Assembly: GCA_965248135.1 (NCBI GenBank)
Contig: CBDFIN010000008.1
Span: 186,001 to 250,000, forward strand
DNA from: SZUA-100 sp965248135
GTDB lineage: Bacteria; Pseudomonadota; Alphaproteobacteria; Rhizobiales; Rhizobiaceae
Direction of reading: 5' to 3'
DNA: 64,000 bases
This document shows, one piece after another, positions 8,709 to 16,762 of this stretch; the first letter of the stretch is position 1, and each line of letters starts with the position of its first letter. Both the position numbers and the translations under genes were made by a program. Under the pieces are notes generated by a model. That model was given only the letters and a program-made list of their open reading frames with translations. It searched no databases and had not been told where the DNA came from.

Positions 8709-9554
8709 TTGCCGATCGCCCCTTCAACATATTATTCGCATGCTGCCATTAAGCGTGATCCCGGTCTGGCCAGTGATCGCGCCAAACGAGATGCAGAGTT
8801 GCGCCCTGAGGTCCAGCGTGTTTGGGATGACAATCATGAAGTCTACGGGGTACGTAAAGTCTGGCGACAGATGCAGCGAGAGGATTTTGATGTCGCGCGT
8901 TGTACTGTGGAGCGGTTGATGAAACAGCTTGGAATACAGGGCGTTATCAGAGGAAAAATCCTCAAGACAACCCACAGCAATCCTTCCGCCCCGTGTCCAC
9001 GCGACCATGTGAACAGAGAATTCAACGCTCCTGCACCCAATATGCTGTGGGTGAGTGATTTTACCTTTGTGTCAACGTGGCAGGGATTTGCCTATGTCGC
9101 TTTCATCATCGATGTATTTGCCCGGCGGATTGTTGGCTGGCGGGTGTCACGCTCTGCCAAAACGGACTTCGTTCTGGATGCTCTGGAACAGGCTCTTTAT
9201 GATCGACGGCCGGTTCAACAAGACGGGCTGATCCATCACAGTGACCGGGGCGTTCAGTATGTCTCGATCCGCTACACCGAGCGGTTGGCCGAGGCCGGGA
9301 TTGAGCCATCCGTTGGCAGTGTCGGCGACTCATATGACAACGCCTTGGCCGAAACCATCAATGGACTTTACAAGGCCGAAGTCATTCATCGAAAGAGTTC
9401 ATGGCGCAGCATTGATGATGTTGAAATGGCGACCCTCAAATGGGTTGACTGGTTCAACAACCGTCGCCTGCTGGAACCAATCGGAAATATTCCGCCCGCT
9501 GAAGCAGAGGAGCTGTACTATGCACAGATAAACCAGTTAGAATTAGTCGCATAA
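8709..9554 (+). CDS. IS3-family transposase OrfB (rve DDE integrase), probably frameshifted at its N-terminus
   Basis: The integrase core is complete. The first Asp is in WVSDFTF, the second in HHSDRGVQY and the Glu in NALAETINGLYK. The region that should form the OrfB N-terminus (FIDDHRDDHG, about 8647-8676) is in another frame, and this frame has a TGA at 8667-8669 before ICKVLPIAPSTYY. The element is therefore probably not translated into a normal OrfAB fusion. The TTG at 8709 is only the first start-like codon, not a proven start. Confidence 0.78.
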   Translation: MPIAPSTYYSHAAIKRDPGLASDRAKRDAELRPEVQRVWDDNHEVYGVRKVWRQMQREDFDVARCTVERLMKQLGIQGVIRGKILKTTHSNPSAPCPRDHVNREFNAPAPNMLWVSDFTFVSTWQGFAYVAFIIDVFARRIVGWRVSRSAKTDFVLDALEQALYDRRPVQQDGLIHHSDRGVQYVSIRYTERLAEAGIEPSVGSVGDSYDNALAETINGLYKAEVIHRKSSWRSIDDVEMATLKWVDWFNNRRLLEPIGNIPPAEAEELYYAQINQLELVA

Positions 9555-9595
9555 ACAAACTAATCAGCCTCCGGTAAACCCGGGGCGGTTCAGAA

Positions 9596-9697
9596 TTATT
9601 GCTGATCCCTGACACGCATGATGGTCTGTCTGCTGGTTTCGAATTCCCGTGCAATCGCTGAGATTGTCTCTCCTTTTTGGATTTTATCTTTCACTAG
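9596..9697 (-). pseudogene. tnpR: 3' end of Tn3 resolvase gene (tnpR), separated by IS1380 copy 1
   Basis: Read leftward from the CTAG at 9694-9697, this encodes VKDKIQKGETISAIAREF... and ends ...RVRDQQ plus TAA at 9596-9598. This is the C-terminal HTH of a resolvase. It joins in frame to the 5' part at 11291-11768 when one CTAG is kept. The stop sits directly against the IS3 target duplication at the inner edge of the left transposon repeat. Confidence 0.88.
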
Positions 9698-11290
9698 CCC
9701 GAATTATTCACCAGGCCTTTCAGGTTTCATCCGGGCGTGAAGGATTAACCGGGCTAACGGCGGGAGTTTGATTGGAACATTTAATACGCGTTTGGGGTTG
9801 TTGTTGGGGGGTAATCATCGGCTCATGCCGCGTTGATTACGGGCTCTGGGCGTTGATGCGTCCCATCAACAAGACGAGCAATTGACGGTGCGGGCAAGCC
9901 GTTGGCAGGGCAATTTTAATCCTCGATTTCAACTGTTCAATACGCACCGCGATTTTCAGGAATGTGCGCCGGATGGTCTCGAAGGTGGCGGTTCTAAACC
10001 GCGAACGTTTTGGGGCTGCCCCGCGCAATAATAATAACAGCCAGTAAGCACCGGTGTGCAGAAACAACCGGAACTGATTGGCTTCCCAGCGGTGGCAGGA
10101 GGTTCTGTTGGTGTAGAGTTTGTGTTCCTTGATCAGGTTTTCCATTTTTCCGCGTGCACAATAGACCTTCTCATAAAGATGCTTGGCCCGCCCTGGCAGA
10201 TTGGTGACGATGAAGCGGGTATCGCTGCCCAATTTGGTTGCCTCAACACGGGCGATGACCTTGCGCTCCTTTGACCAGCTTTTGGCACCGTAACGAATTT
10301 GGAAGAAACGACGCACCTTGTCTTTGCCGCTCAATGCCCGACGAACAGCAACATCCTCACTCCATGGATGGGAGAGCGTCTTTAGCCTGTTGTTGCCCGG
10401 CAGGCCGAAGATGTAGAAACAACCGTGTTGCTCCAGAAGATCCATGACCTCTGGTGTTCCATAGTGTCCATCACCGCGCACGGTAATGACAGTGCGGGGC
10501 CAGTTGTGCCGGATACGGCGAATGACATGGCGTAAAATCCGGGCTGCTTCCTCGCCCGAAGGCCGTTTGCCGGGCCGCAATAAAAAGCAAACCGGCTTGC
10601 CCGATGCAGCATCATAAATATGAATAGGCTGAAAGCAGTATCCTTGCGCATGGGTGTTGAACAGGCAAAGCTGCTGATCGCCATATGTGCGGTCCGTGGT
10701 ATCATCAATATCCAGAACAATATGACCAGGCACGGCGCTAAAACTGTCGCAGAACAGGTCAATCAGGGCCAACCCCATGCGGCCAAGCTCCCGCCAGGAC
10801 GGCGTGTTTTCCAGCCGCGACAAGGTTGGCTGGGATGCTAACGCGCATCCACTTTCCGGCAGTCGCTCGCAGGCAATCTTCAGTGCCGGATCATGGCGCA
10901 ACTCATCAAGGTCATCACAGTCTTCATAGCCGCAAGCTATTGCAAACATGCGGGTGCGGATCATGGTGGTCTGGGAATGGATGGTGCGCCCCGCATCGCG
11001 CTCGTCATGCAAGCAGGAAGCAATCATACCGGCAAAGTTCAGCTTTCGCTCGATCTCGCGCAGTATCAACACACCGCCATCAGATGACAAAGCGCCACCA
11101 TCAAACCGGGCAGATATTTCGTGCCGCCCTAAAGGTGACAAACCGGGGAGAAACAGGTTATCTTCTTGCATGGCGGGCCGGATTTTCTGCTGAGGGTGAA
11201 TGATCTTGTCAAACACCGAAATCACACGCTATTTCAACAGCTTGATCCATGCCCGCCAGCTATATTAGGCACCCTGATGAATAATCCGGG
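9698..11290 (-). mobile_element. IS1380-family insertion sequence, copy 1
   Basis: 1593 bp with imperfect inverted ends (CCCGAATTATTCACC at the left, the complement CCCGGATTATTCATC at the right), flanked on both sides by CTAG (9694-9697 and 11291-11294). Removing the element and one CTAG restores the resolvase reading frame, so CTAG is the target duplication. It is nearly identical to the copy at 20246-21845, apart from a 6-bp deletion near 10107 and single-base differences. Confidence 0.9.
9837..11225 (-). CDS. IS1380-family transposase (copy 1)
   Basis: 462 residues with the IS1380 DDE_Tnp_1 layout: LDIDDTTDRTYG near residue 185 for the first acidic residue, VRGDGHYG near 265, and the late YCARGKMENLIKEHK segment carrying the Glu. 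Relative to copy 2 it has lost two residues (LYTNRTSC instead of LYTKSDRTSC). It also begins with a different N-terminal extension because of one missing base upstream. The functional start may be the internal MQEDNLFLPG, shared by both copies. Confidence 0.9.
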   Translation of the reverse strand: MISVFDKIIHPQQKIRPAMQEDNLFLPGLSPLGRHEISARFDGGALSSDGGVLILREIERKLNFAGMIASCLHDERDAGRTIHSQTTMIRTRMFAIACGYEDCDDLDELRHDPALKIACERLPESGCALASQPTLSRLENTPSWRELGRMGLALIDLFCDSFSAVPGHIVLDIDDTTDRTYGDQQLCLFNTHAQGYCFQPIHIYDAASGKPVCFLLRPGKRPSGEEAARILRHVIRRIRHNWPRTVITVRGDGHYGTPEVMDLLEQHGCFYIFGLPGNNRLKTLSHPWSEDVAVRRALSGKDKVRRFFQIRYGAKSWSKERKVIARVEATKLGSDTRFIVTNLPGRAKHLYEKVYCARGKMENLIKEHKLYTNRTSCHRWEANQFRLFLHTGAYWLLLLLRGAAPKRSRFRTATFETIRRTFLKIAVRIEQLKSRIKIALPTACPHRQLLVLLMGRINAQSP

Positions 11291-11768
11291 CTAGTATCTG
11301 TTGGTCGTCCGATAGTGCCGATGGGCGTCCTAACGGTTTTCCTTCTGCTTTTGCCCGCGCCAACCCGGATTGAGTGCGTTCGATAAGCAGGTCGCGTTCG
11401 AATTGTGCGACTGCATTGATTACGCCCATGGTCATCTTTCCGGCAGAGCTGGTCAGGTCTACGCCACCGAGGGCGAGGCAGTGTACGCGGATGCCGATCT
11501 CTTCGAGTTTAGCCACGGTGGTGCTGACATCGATGGCATCACGACCTAGCCGGTCGAGTTTGGTGACGATTAGCACATCGCCCATTTCCATTTTACCGAG
11601 AAGCTTTGAGAAGCCTTCACGTTGCGCGATAGCCATTGATCCCGAGATTGTTTCAGAGATGATCCGGTGAGGTTCGATAGCGAACCCTGCGGCCTCGATT
11701 TCCCGGATTTGGTTTTCTGGGGTTTGATCGAGAGTTGATACTCGTGCGTAGGCGAAGGTGCGTGACAT
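11291..11768 (-). pseudogene. tnpR: 5' part of Tn3 serine resolvase (tnpR), truncated by IS1380
   Basis: It begins at ATG 11768 (MSRTFAYARVSTLDQ), with the catalytic Ser in YARVST and the conserved KLDRLGRD segment near residue 70. The frame now runs into the IS end and stops after ARIIHQGA. With one CTAG kept it continues in frame into 9596-9697, giving a resolvase of about 191 residues, the normal family size. An IS1202-like element lies only 23 bp upstream of the start and cuts it off from the transposase-proximal region. The resolvase is therefore doubly disabled. Confidence 0.88.
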
Positions 11769-11791
11769 GGGCCTATTTGTTACGAAATGGC

Positions 11792-13196
11792 TGTTAGTAG
11801 CTAATAGAGTTGGCCGGTTTTGGTAGCACACTAATTGTCCGCTTCTGTTTTAAGCATTGATGGGCAAGCTGTAAGGAGCCGGAGGCGACTGGAGGCTTGT
11901 TCATCAATGCTTTCGCGCCGAAAAGGTTCACGCTGCTTTTTGGGTTTTCTGCCTGGTGATAATCTCTCCTTGTTTTGAATATGTAGCAATTTTGCCGGGG
12001 CCATGGAAGATAGCCATTGTGTCATCTGAGTATTCATGCACCCGCACCCTGGCCTTGACATAGTGATGACGGATGAGGCTCTGCGGCAGTTGCAGGACCA
12101 AATTGTTGTACGAAACTGTATTGTCCCTGCGCACGATGCGCCCGCTCTGCACGCACATAATATCGCGTAAGACTGCCGGGACAGCGACCGGCACAAAAGC
12201 ACTTGTCTCGTCTTCAGCCGCAACGCTAAAGCGAGCATTGTGATCCGGCAGGTAGATTTCCGTGATATAGCGGTTGGCCACGGCCATATCGGTGATGTCA
12301 TGGAGCTTCAATTCATTGACGAGGCGATCCTGGAAGGTCTGAAAGGCGCGCTCCGATCGGCCACGGGCTTCCGGCGAATAGGCGGCGATATGCTCAATGC
12401 CCAACTGATGAAAGGCGCGGCCCACTTGGGTAAGCCGGGTTTTATCGACCTTCTCACCGGCCTTGGGCGTGTGAAAATAGTGACTGCCGCGATCCGTATA
12501 GATTGAACAGGGCAGGCCGTGACACTCAAACACATCCAAAAACCCGCGAAAGCTGGACATTGTTCCTTCTTCCTCAACCAGAAAGGCCGAATAAACCTTT
12601 GATGTCGCATCATCCATGGTCACAATCAGGTCAAGCTTAGGTTTGCCCTCAAGCCATTCATGGGTCGAACCATCCTGATGCAACATCATACCGGTACATG
12701 GCCTGCGCGGCCTCTTGCGCCGGTGAATGCCGCGCCCGCAGACCGCAATCACCAACCCTGAGCGCTGCAACCGGGTCTTCGTCCAGGTGTAACCCCAGTT
12801 GAAATTATGATGCTTGACCAGATGATCATGAAAATGCTTCACATTCCAGCCCATATAGCGCGTCTCATATTGCTCAAGCATCCATGAGGTTTCGTCGGCA
12901 GGCACCGCACGCACCGACTTCTTGCCCAACCGGCGGTCATTGAGCCCATCAGAACCGCAATCCTCATAGCGCCTGCGATAACGGCGGAATGTCCGCTCCG
13001 ACATCCCTAAAATCTCTGCCGCATCATGTCCCGAAAGCCGCTTTTCTTCATATCGAGATAACACATCAATAAACTTCTCCATCCGTCTTTCCTGTAACCA
13101 TGAAGTCCGGTTCATCAAACACCCTCCTTTTGAGAGCATCCTAAAACCGGACAAATCACGTGCTACATAAAGCGGACAACTGATGTGCTACTGACA
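11792..13196 (-). mobile_element. IS1202/ISNCY-like insertion sequence with a long target duplication
   Basis: 1405 bp. The ends read TGTTAGTAGC (left) and, as reverse complement, TGTCAGTAGC (right). Each end holds two tandem copies of a motif like TAGCAC-N5-TTGTCCG. The 16-bp direct repeat tttgttacgaaatggc flanks it at 11776-11791 and 13197-13212. Long duplications are known for IS1202-related elements. The target lies between tnpR and tnpA of the Tn3 transposon, in the presumed res/promoter region. Confidence 0.82.
11928..13115 (-). CDS. ISNCY/IS1202-like transposase with integrase (rve) core
   Basis: About 395 residues. The N-terminal helix-turn-helix (HDAAEILGMSERTFRRYRRR) is followed by an rve-type DDE core: IVTMDDATSK, then YTDRGSHYF, then EARGRSERAFQTFQ carrying the Glu. 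The MNRTS start at 13115 is preferred because AGGAGG precedes it; an upstream in-frame Met at 13154 also exists. The sequence closely follows the standard ISNCY pattern (KHFHDHLVKHH, GMMLHQDGSTHEWL). It appears intact. Confidence 0.88.
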   Translation of the reverse strand: MNRTSWLQERRMEKFIDVLSRYEEKRLSGHDAAEILGMSERTFRRYRRRYEDCGSDGLNDRRLGKKSVRAVPADETSWMLEQYETRYMGWNVKHFHDHLVKHHNFNWGYTWTKTRLQRSGLVIAVCGRGIHRRKRPRRPCTGMMLHQDGSTHEWLEGKPKLDLIVTMDDATSKVYSAFLVEEEGTMSSFRGFLDVFECHGLPCSIYTDRGSHYFHTPKAGEKVDKTRLTQVGRAFHQLGIEHIAAYSPEARGRSERAFQTFQDRLVNELKLHDITDMAVANRYITEIYLPDHNARFSVAAEDETSAFVPVAVPAVLRDIMCVQSGRIVRRDNTVSYNNLVLQLPQSLIRHHYVKARVRVHEYSDDTMAIFHGPGKIATYSKQGEIITRQKTQKAA

Positions 13197-13212
13197 TTTG
13201 TTACGAAATGGC

Positions 13213-13320
13213 TGTACGGAATTCTACCTGCGTCCTATAATATTGCAAGCTAATTTACGGACGGGTTTTTAAGCCCTGTCCGCAATCGTCCCTTTTAGGA
13301 CATCAGATATAGGGTCGCCC
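13213..13320. promoter_or_regulatory. Remaining half of the Tn3 res/promoter region before tnpA
   Basis: About 108 bp between the IS1202-like target duplication and the tnpA ATG. In Tn3-type transposons with divergent tnpR and tnpA this interval holds res and both promoters. Here its tnpR-proximal side has been displaced by 1.4 kb. Short inverted stretches such as gacgggttttt...aagccctgtccgca are visible, but resolvase subsites cannot be assigned from sequence alone. Confidence 0.4.
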
Positions 13321-16300
13321 ATGGCAAGAATGCATATTCTCACCAAGAACGAAAAGGAGGTTTTCGATCAACCACCACTGTTTGACCATCGTATGCGCAA
13401 ACAGTTTTTCGATTTTCCCAGGAAGTTGCTAAATATCGCCACTGGCTTGCGTACCCCAGGTGGCCAGATTGGTTTTCTGCTGATGTGCGGGTATTTCAAA
13501 GCAACCAGGCGTTTTTACCAGCCGCAAGATTTTCATGGGCGTGACATTGAAGCCGTCGCTAAAGTTGTTGGTTTAGGAGACATAGATTTCTCGCAGGAGA
13601 CATATGCCAAGCAAACACGCGCCCGCCACCAAAAGCTTATTCTGGATTTCTATGGGTTCCGGCCTTTTGATGAAAAAGCCAAACATGCTTTGACTCTTGA
13701 GATTGCGACGATGGCGCGGATGCATCTTAAGCCACGGCTGATTTTTGATCGTTGCGTTGACTTTCTTATGCAGAACCGGATGCAAGTTCCCCAGTCAGGA
13801 ACACTTTTGGAACTGATCCGGTTGGGGCTTCAGGAACGGAAAGAAGAATTGATAGCACTGATGTCTAGCCACCTTGGAGACGAGCCACGTAGTTTGCTTG
13901 ATATGCTGTTCACGGCCCCTGAAGATCAGAACCGCTACCGGCTGACACTTCTGAAAAAGCTGTCACAATCGACCAAGCCCACCAAGATCAAAGAAGCCAT
14001 TTCTGATTTTGAAGTGCTGTCAGAACTTCACGATCAGCTGAGAGACATTCTTTCAAAACTTAACCTTGGGATTGCTGGCATTCGCTACTTTTCTGGCAGC
14101 GTCCTTCGATCTGAAATCTTTCAGATTCAGCGTCGGGATCAGAACGACCGCTATATCCATGCCACAGCTTTTGTGGCCCATCAGTTCTACCGCTGCCAAG
14201 ATAACATGATCGATCTGTGGCTGAGCGTCATGGCGAGTTTTAAATCAGCGGCAACACGGGAATATCAAGAAAAACTGGTTCAGGATCGCAAGGATCAGCA
14301 ACGCCGAATTGAGATTATTGTCGATGGCTTAGAGGTCTCGGTTTTCGGCGTACTGCGCGGAATCGATAGTGTCATGGAAGCGGCTAATCTGTCGGATGCG
14401 GAAAAGGTCACTGCCATAAAGGCGCTTCTGGATCAGCGAAAAACGCGTGATTTTGACCAGCTAAAAGACGATCTCGAAAACACGGCCAAGGATGCCAGCT
14501 GGAATGACATTTTGGAAGCCCGTTCCCTTAGGCTACAAAACCGTCTCAGCTCTGTATTGCGGGCGCTGACTTTCATGCCCAACAAACGTGCTGCAGCGTT
14601 GCTGGAAGCAATTGATCACTTCAAAAACGATGGGGAACTTTCCATTACCCGTGCACCGCTGGGATTTCTTGATGCCGATCAAAAGCTGGCCGTCATCAGG
14701 GCCGACGACACCTTCAGGGTTTCATTGTACAAAGTATTCTTGTTCCACGCTGTCACAATAGCCATCAAATCTGGCGACCTGAACGTTGAGCAGTCTTACA
14801 AATATCGCCCCATGGACGCCTATTTGATCAATAAGGAACGCTGGCAACGGGAAAAGCCCCTTCTGTTGGAACGAGCTGGTCTTTCTGAATTTGCTAACTC
14901 CGAACCCGTTCTCGAAAAATTGAGTGTAGCGCTGTCTACCCAGTATCAAGCGACGAATACCCATGCAGCAGCCAACCCACATCTGAAGATCCGCAAAGAC
15001 GGCACGTTCCACATTGCCACCCCGGCACTTGATGATAGAGAGAGCGATCCGCTTGGCGATCTGTTTCCCCAGCGGCACGATGTGCCGCTCGCCCAAGTTT
15101 TGGAAACCGTCAACAACCACTGTAATATGCTAACTGCCTTTGAACATTGGCAGCAAACCCATGCCCGGCAAGCAACATCGCACCCTGCTTTGTTGGCGGG
15201 GATCATGGGACTGGGCTGCGGGATCGGTGTGCGCAAGATGGCACGTATTTCCTCAAGCGTCACGGAAAGCGAATTGGATCATACCGTCAACTGGCGCTTC
15301 TCAATCGACAACATACGTGCCGCCAATGACGCCGTGGTTAAAGCCATGGACGCAATGGAACTGCCCAATCTTTATCGCCAAAATCAGGAACAGCTACACA
15401 CCGCCAGTGATGGCCAGAAATTCGAAGTGCGTGGTGACAGCCTGCACGCCAGCCGGTCATTCAAGTACTTCGGCCAGGGACAGGGTATCAGCGCTTACAC
15501 CTTTGTCGATGAACGCAACTTCCTCTGGCATTCGCTGATGATCAGTGCGGCAGATCGCGAAAGCGCCTATGTCATTGACGGCTTGATGCACAACGACGTC
15601 GTCAAAAGTGACATTCATTCCACCGACACCCACGGCTACACCGAAGCCGTCTTTGGCTTAACCCATCTGCTAGGATTTTCCTTCGCACCACGTATCAAGG
15701 GGGTCGGCAAACAGACCCTCTATATCTTCAAACCGAAAAGGCAGACGCGCGAAGACTGGTCAATTCAACCTGACAAAACCATCAACGAAACCGTCATTCG
15801 TGAAAACTGGGACGATATGCTCAGGTTGGTTGCCACCATCAAGCTCAAGGAAAACACGGCTTCCGATGTCTTTCGGCGGCTCAATTCATACTCGCGACAG
15901 CACGCCCTTTATCAGACACTCAAGGCTTTCGGTCAGATCGTCAAATCCCTGTTCATCTTGCGCTACATTGACGACTTGGCATTGCGTCAAGCCATCGAAA
16001 AACAGCTCAACAAGGTTGAGTTGGCCAACCGCTTTACCCGCGCCGTGGCCGTAGGAAGCCCTCGCGAATTTGCCCAGACAGAAAAGGAAGAACAGGAAAT
16101 CGCAGAGACCTGCAACCGGCTGATCAAAAACAGTATCATCTGCTGGAATTATCTTTATCTCGCCCGACAGATAGAAAAAGCGCCAAACGCGGAAGCCAAA
16201 GAAAACCTGCTGCGACTGACCGCAATCCACTCACCCATGTCATGGGCTCACATCAACATGCTTGGAGAATACGATTTCTCAGAAGAAAAACTCCGCGACA

Positions 16301-16335
16301 AACTCGGAATCCTACCCCTGAAATCAGCAGCGTAA
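13321..16335 (+). CDS. tnpA: Tn3-family transposase TnpA
   Basis: 1004 residues, the full family length. The N-terminal DUF4158 DNA-binding region includes FDHRMRKQFFDFP. The DDE_Tnp_Tn3 catalytic part has the YFGQGQGISAYTFVDER and SDIHSTDTHGYTEAVFGL blocks and the C-terminal LNKVELANRFTRAV block with the Glu. It catalyses replicative cointegrate formation at the 38-bp repeats. It appears intact, with no internal stop. Because the resolvase is broken, cointegrates would have to be resolved by host recombination or a resolvase in trans. Confidence 0.95.
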   Translation: MARMHILTKNEKEVFDQPPLFDHRMRKQFFDFPRKLLNIATGLRTPGGQIGFLLMCGYFKATRRFYQPQDFHGRDIEAVAKVVGLGDIDFSQETYAKQTRARHQKLILDFYGFRPFDEKAKHALTLEIATMARMHLKPRLIFDRCVDFLMQNRMQVPQSGTLLELIRLGLQERKEELIALMSSHLGDEPRSLLDMLFTAPEDQNRYRLTLLKKLSQSTKPTKIKEAISDFEVLSELHDQLRDILSKLNLGIAGIRYFSGSVLRSEIFQIQRRDQNDRYIHATAFVAHQFYRCQDNMIDLWLSVMASFKSAATREYQEKLVQDRKDQQRRIEIIVDGLEVSVFGVLRGIDSVMEAANLSDAEKVTAIKALLDQRKTRDFDQLKDDLENTAKDASWNDILEARSLRLQNRLSSVLRALTFMPNKRAAALLEAIDHFKNDGELSITRAPLGFLDADQKLAVIRADDTFRVSLYKVFLFHAVTIAIKSGDLNVEQSYKYRPMDAYLINKERWQREKPLLLERAGLSEFANSEPVLEKLSVALSTQYQATNTHAAANPHLKIRKDGTFHIATPALDDRESDPLGDLFPQRHDVPLAQVLETVNNHCNMLTAFEHWQQTHARQATSHPALLAGIMGLGCGIGVRKMARISSSVTESELDHTVNWRFSIDNIRAANDAVVKAMDAMELPNLYRQNQEQLHTASDGQKFEVRGDSLHASRSFKYFGQGQGISAYTFVDERNFLWHSLMISAADRESAYVIDGLMHNDVVKSDIHSTDTHGYTEAVFGLTHLLGFSFAPRIKGVGKQTLYIFKPKRQTREDWSIQPDKTINETVIRENWDDMLRLVATIKLKENTASDVFRRLNSYSRQHALYQTLKAFGQIVKSLFILRYIDDLALRQAIEKQLNKVELANRFTRAVAVGSPREFAQTEKEEQEIAETCNRLIKNSIICWNYLYLARQIEKAPNAEAKENLLRLTAIHSPMSWAHINMLGEYDFSEEKLRDKLGILPLKSAA

Positions 16336-16400
16336 AACACCAACCAAAACGCGGGAACAAAATCAGCAAAAACCTAAAAAGATCAGATCAGTACATCAAA

Positions 16401-16438
16401 TCCCGTGGGACTTCACGTACCTTTGTTGGGACGAACCC
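16401..16438 (-). repeat. Right terminal inverted repeat of the Tn3-family transposon
   Basis: 38 bp complementary to 8170-8207, ending ...TTGTTGGGACGAACCC on the + strand and followed by the target duplication attatt (16439-16444). Confidence 0.88.
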
Positions 16439-16762
16439 ATTATTGCATCGCTAACCTCAACCGGAATGGAAATACTGCCCAATGGAGAAGTGACATTGAC
16501 AATCTCACCATCAGCTATGCCCAACCTGGCGGCATCATCCTCACTGATCATCGCCGTACACAGCCTTCGCCCGGCCACCAGTTTTTCGACATTGTGCATC
16601 CATGAATTGTTGGTGCGCAGGTGACGCCGCCCGATCAGGGCAAACGTGACTGTTGCGGGCGCGGCCTGCCGCAGTTCGTCAACGATTTCATCGAGACGGT
16701 CAACAAACCGGTCATCGGCAATATGGATCTTGCGGTCCGCCGTCATCAGTGCCTCAGGCATT
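16439..16762 (-). pseudogene. Internal/C-terminal part of the split molybdopterin oxidoreductase
   Basis: The minus strand encodes about 107 residues, from PEALMTADRKIHIA through FALIGRRHLRTNNSWMHN to VEVSDAIM. This is the beginning of the molydop_binding domain of a formate-dehydrogenase-like molybdopterin oxidoreductase. Downstream it joins in frame to 7977-8169. Upstream it stops abruptly at the junction with the TraG/TraD-like relic near 16762. The N-terminal Fe-S and main molybdopterin domains are nowhere in the window, so most of the gene has been lost or moved. Confidence 0.85.

Larger units (their letters stand above)
8208..9592 (+). mobile_element. IS3-family insertion sequence (IS51/IS629-like group)
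   Basis: 1385 bp with perfect 27-bp terminal inverted repeats (8208-8234 and 9566-9592, starting TGAACCGCCCCGGG) and a 3-bp target duplication gaa at 8205-8207 and 9593-9595. The size, short duplication and OrfA/OrfB layout are typical of IS3. It inserted between the left Tn3 repeat and the end of the resolvase gene, one base before the stop triplet of tnpR on the + strand. Confidence 0.9.
8170..16438. mobile_element. Tn3-family transposon carrying three later IS insertions
   Basis: It is bounded by 38-bp terminal inverted repeats beginning GGGT and sharing TCCCAACAAAGGTACGTGAA, with a 5-6-bp target duplication (attatt on the + strand) on each side. It encodes a 1004-residue Tn3 transposase (rightward) and a leftward serine resolvase, with the presumed res region between them. 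Subtracting the IS3, IS1380 and IS1202-like insertions and their duplications leaves about 3.9 kb with no passenger gene, a minimal cryptic transposon. It interrupts a molybdopterin oxidoreductase gene. Confidence 0.88.

Noticed and set aside
16646..16762. N-terminal extension of the TraD-like protein starting at ATG 16646
   Set aside because: These codons are the antisense of the molybdopterin oxidoreductase fragment, so the true protein starts upstream in DNA that is missing.
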